NCBI GenBank assembly: GCA_000761475.1 | Contig: JQNW01000001.1 | Location: 372,001 to 436,000 of the forward strand | DNA length: 64,000 bases | Direction: 5' to 3' | Source of the DNA: Chromohalobacter israelensis | GTDB lineage: Bacteria > Pseudomonadota > Gammaproteobacteria > Pseudomonadales > Halomonadaceae | Part shown: positions 62,976 to 64,000 of the stretch, piece after piece | How positions within the stretch are numbered: the first letter of the stretch is position 1 | Layout of the letters: the number at the start of each line of letters is the position of its first letter | Program-made: the position numbers and the translations under genes | Notes under the pieces: generated by a model | Told to the model about the DNA's origin: nothing | Seen by the model: the letters and a program-made list of their open reading frames with translations, nothing else | Databases searched by the model: none

Positions 62976-63013
62976 GCAGGGCCCGCCTCGCCATGCGGCG
63001 AGACGGGCCCTGC
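62976..63013 (-). terminator. Terminator of the beta-repeat protein gene
   Basis: GCAGGGCCCG and CGGGCCCTGC form the base of a long stem with CTCGCC/GGCGAG above it and an ATGC loop. On the minus strand it is followed by GCTTTTGC. It lies between the end of the 63033 gene and pyrD. Confidence 0.78.
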
Positions 63014-63032
63014 ATCGACACTCGGGCGTCGC

Positions 63033-64000
63033 TTACGGCTGCGTGTCGAGCTGCTGCACACGCAACGTATAGTTGTTGACGCCACTCATCGCGGAGCCGA
63101 ACTTCTGGCCCTTCACCCAGATGTGATAACGCCCGGGCTGCAGAGTGGTCTCGATATCGAAGTCGCCCTCGAAACCCTCGCCCGCATCGCTTGCGACGAC
63201 ATCACCGCTCTCGTCGAGAATACGTGCCTCGAGACGGTAGGTGCCTTCGTTGCCGGGGAAGGTCGAGCTGGTCACCGACACGGTGCCTGCCTCGGCGACA
63301 TCGAAGCTGAGCACTTCACCGCGCTGACGAATCGCGATATCGGCCACGATTTCATCGAACGCCTGCGGCAGGTCCTCTTCGTCACCCGATTGCGCGGCAG
63401 CTCCATCATTATCGCTGCTTGCTGCGGCCCCCGATGACGCCGTGGCGCCGGCGGCCACATCGGAGGCTGCCTCGGTCGCTTCAGGGCGCGGCGCAGCGAT
63501 GGTTGCCACGGCATCTTCGTCATCGACGAAGGCCGTAGTGCGACCATCCTTGCCGGGTCCGCCGAACATGATGCCGCCACCGTCGTCGACGCCGCTCTCA
63601 TCGTTCGACAGCCGGTTGCCCTGGGCATCCAGACCACTGACGGTGACAACAAAGCTGTTGCCTCCCGTCTTTTTGGTGCCGAACTTCTGACCGGATACAC
63701 GCAGCATGTAATCGCCAGGTTCCAGGCGCTGCTCCATGGTCAAGCCATCGTTCTGACCCAGCCCCGATTCCGAGGCAATTTCATTGCCCTGGGCGTCGAG
63801 CAGCGTCGCTTCGATACGATAGTCATCGGAGTCGCCCGGCAGGGTCGAGCTGCGGAATTGATAGCGCCCGGCCTTTTCGACGGTAAAAGGGTGCGTCTGC
63901 GTCCCACCGAAGAAAAAGCTCTGGCTGCGCGCGTCGGAACTCGACTGCAAGAAATCGGTAAGGTCGATCTTGGCCGCCGCTTCCTGAGCCTTCTGTTGCG
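63033..64000 (-). CDS. Protein with two PPC-like beta repeats, 5' end beyond the window
   Basis: At least 322 codons; the frame stays open to the window edge, so the start and any signal peptide lie to the right. Two beta-sandwich repeats are visible: one with [21 protein letters not shown] and [19 protein letters not shown] in short pieces, the other with [21 protein letters not shown] and [16 protein letters not shown]. They resemble the bacterial pre-peptidase C-terminal (PPC) domain. A low-complexity Ala/Ser/Asp linker of about 75 residues joins them. Very acidic. Probably periplasmic or secreted; function unknown. Confidence 0.6.
   Translation of the reverse strand, partial: QQKAQEAAAKIDLTDFLQSSSDARSQSFFFGGTQTHPFTVEKAGRYQFRSSTLPGDSDDYRIEATLLDAQGNEIASESGLGQNDGLTMEQRLEPGDYMLRVSGQKFGTKKTGGNSFVVTVSGLDAQGNRLSNDESGVDDGGGIMFGGPGKDGRTTAFVDDEDAVATIAAPRPEATEAASDVAAGATASSGAAASSDNDGAAAQSGDEEDLPQAFDEIVADIAIRQRGEVLSFDVAEAGTVSVTSSTFPGNEGTYRLEARILDESGDVVASDAGEGFEGDFDIETTLQPGRYHIWVKGQKFGSAMSGVNNYTLRVQQLDTQP

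Noticed and set aside
1-64000. CRISPR array
   Set aside because: No set of regularly spaced repeats was seen; the only tandem arrays are the tRNA genes and the 7-bp tract at 57396.

Overview
The window comes from a GC-rich gammaproteobacterial chromosome. The gene set (ycgN-ycgL-rnd-recR-ybaB-dnaX-ffs, alaA, htpX, rmf, rlmKL, pyrD, pdxB, the long form of queF, and a yhiI-rbbA-yhhJ cluster), the high GC and the very acidic proteins suggest a halophile of the Halomonadaceae, possibly Chromohalobacter-like. The taxon is inferred from gene content and was not tested by any search. Coding density is high and most genes sit in tight operons with ATGA/TGATG overlaps.

Layout. 0-6 kb: 5' end of an acyl-CoA synthetase, cysK, a VWA-domain membrane protein, a small membrane protein and oligopeptidase B. 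6-11.4 kb (minus): a replication/repair/RNA operon, dnaX-ybaB-recR-rnd-ycgL-ycgN, with the SRP RNA gene ffs upstream. 11.6-15 kb: a two-gene unit of an ATP-grasp ligase and a large protein with a possible papain-like Cys/His/Asn arrangement; this is the best candidate here for an undescribed pathway. 15-22 kb: a tricarboxylate-type transporter tctCBA facing a regulatory operon made of a shortened IclR regulator, a TctD/TctE-like two-component pair and a lone periplasmic binding protein, with a perfect palindrome between them. 22-30.4 kb: tlyA, a giant MscK-like channel, pldA, a DUF883/YqjE/YqjK envelope-stress operon, a small Rossmann-type protein and a YhiN-like flavoprotein. 30.6-35 kb: an RND pump (adaptor and permease, no outer-membrane factor).

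36-40 kb is a likely inserted cassette: a small hypothetical protein, a ribbon-helix-helix regulator with two perfect ATGTTAAT palindromes, a SulP transporter and an NAD-type isocitrate dehydrogenase, bounded by a pair of about 60-bp imperfect direct repeats. 40-45 kb holds yhiI-rbbA-yhhJ. 45.5-48.4 kb is a scar region: a BON-domain gene fragment, an IS3-family element with a canonical A-AAA-AAG frameshift site, a decayed P2-type phage tail gene, an orphan membrane protein and tRNA-Ser(GGA).

48.6-64 kb is core genome again: thioesterase, nitroreductase, queF and the yadGH ABC exporter; a tRNA-Glu/tRNA-Gly tandem array with a strong promoter and a decayed extra Gly copy; msrB, rbgA-like GTPase, alaA, htpX (with a likely sigma-32 promoter), pdxB, rlmKL, rmf, pyrD, and a secreted or periplasmic beta-repeat protein running off the right edge.
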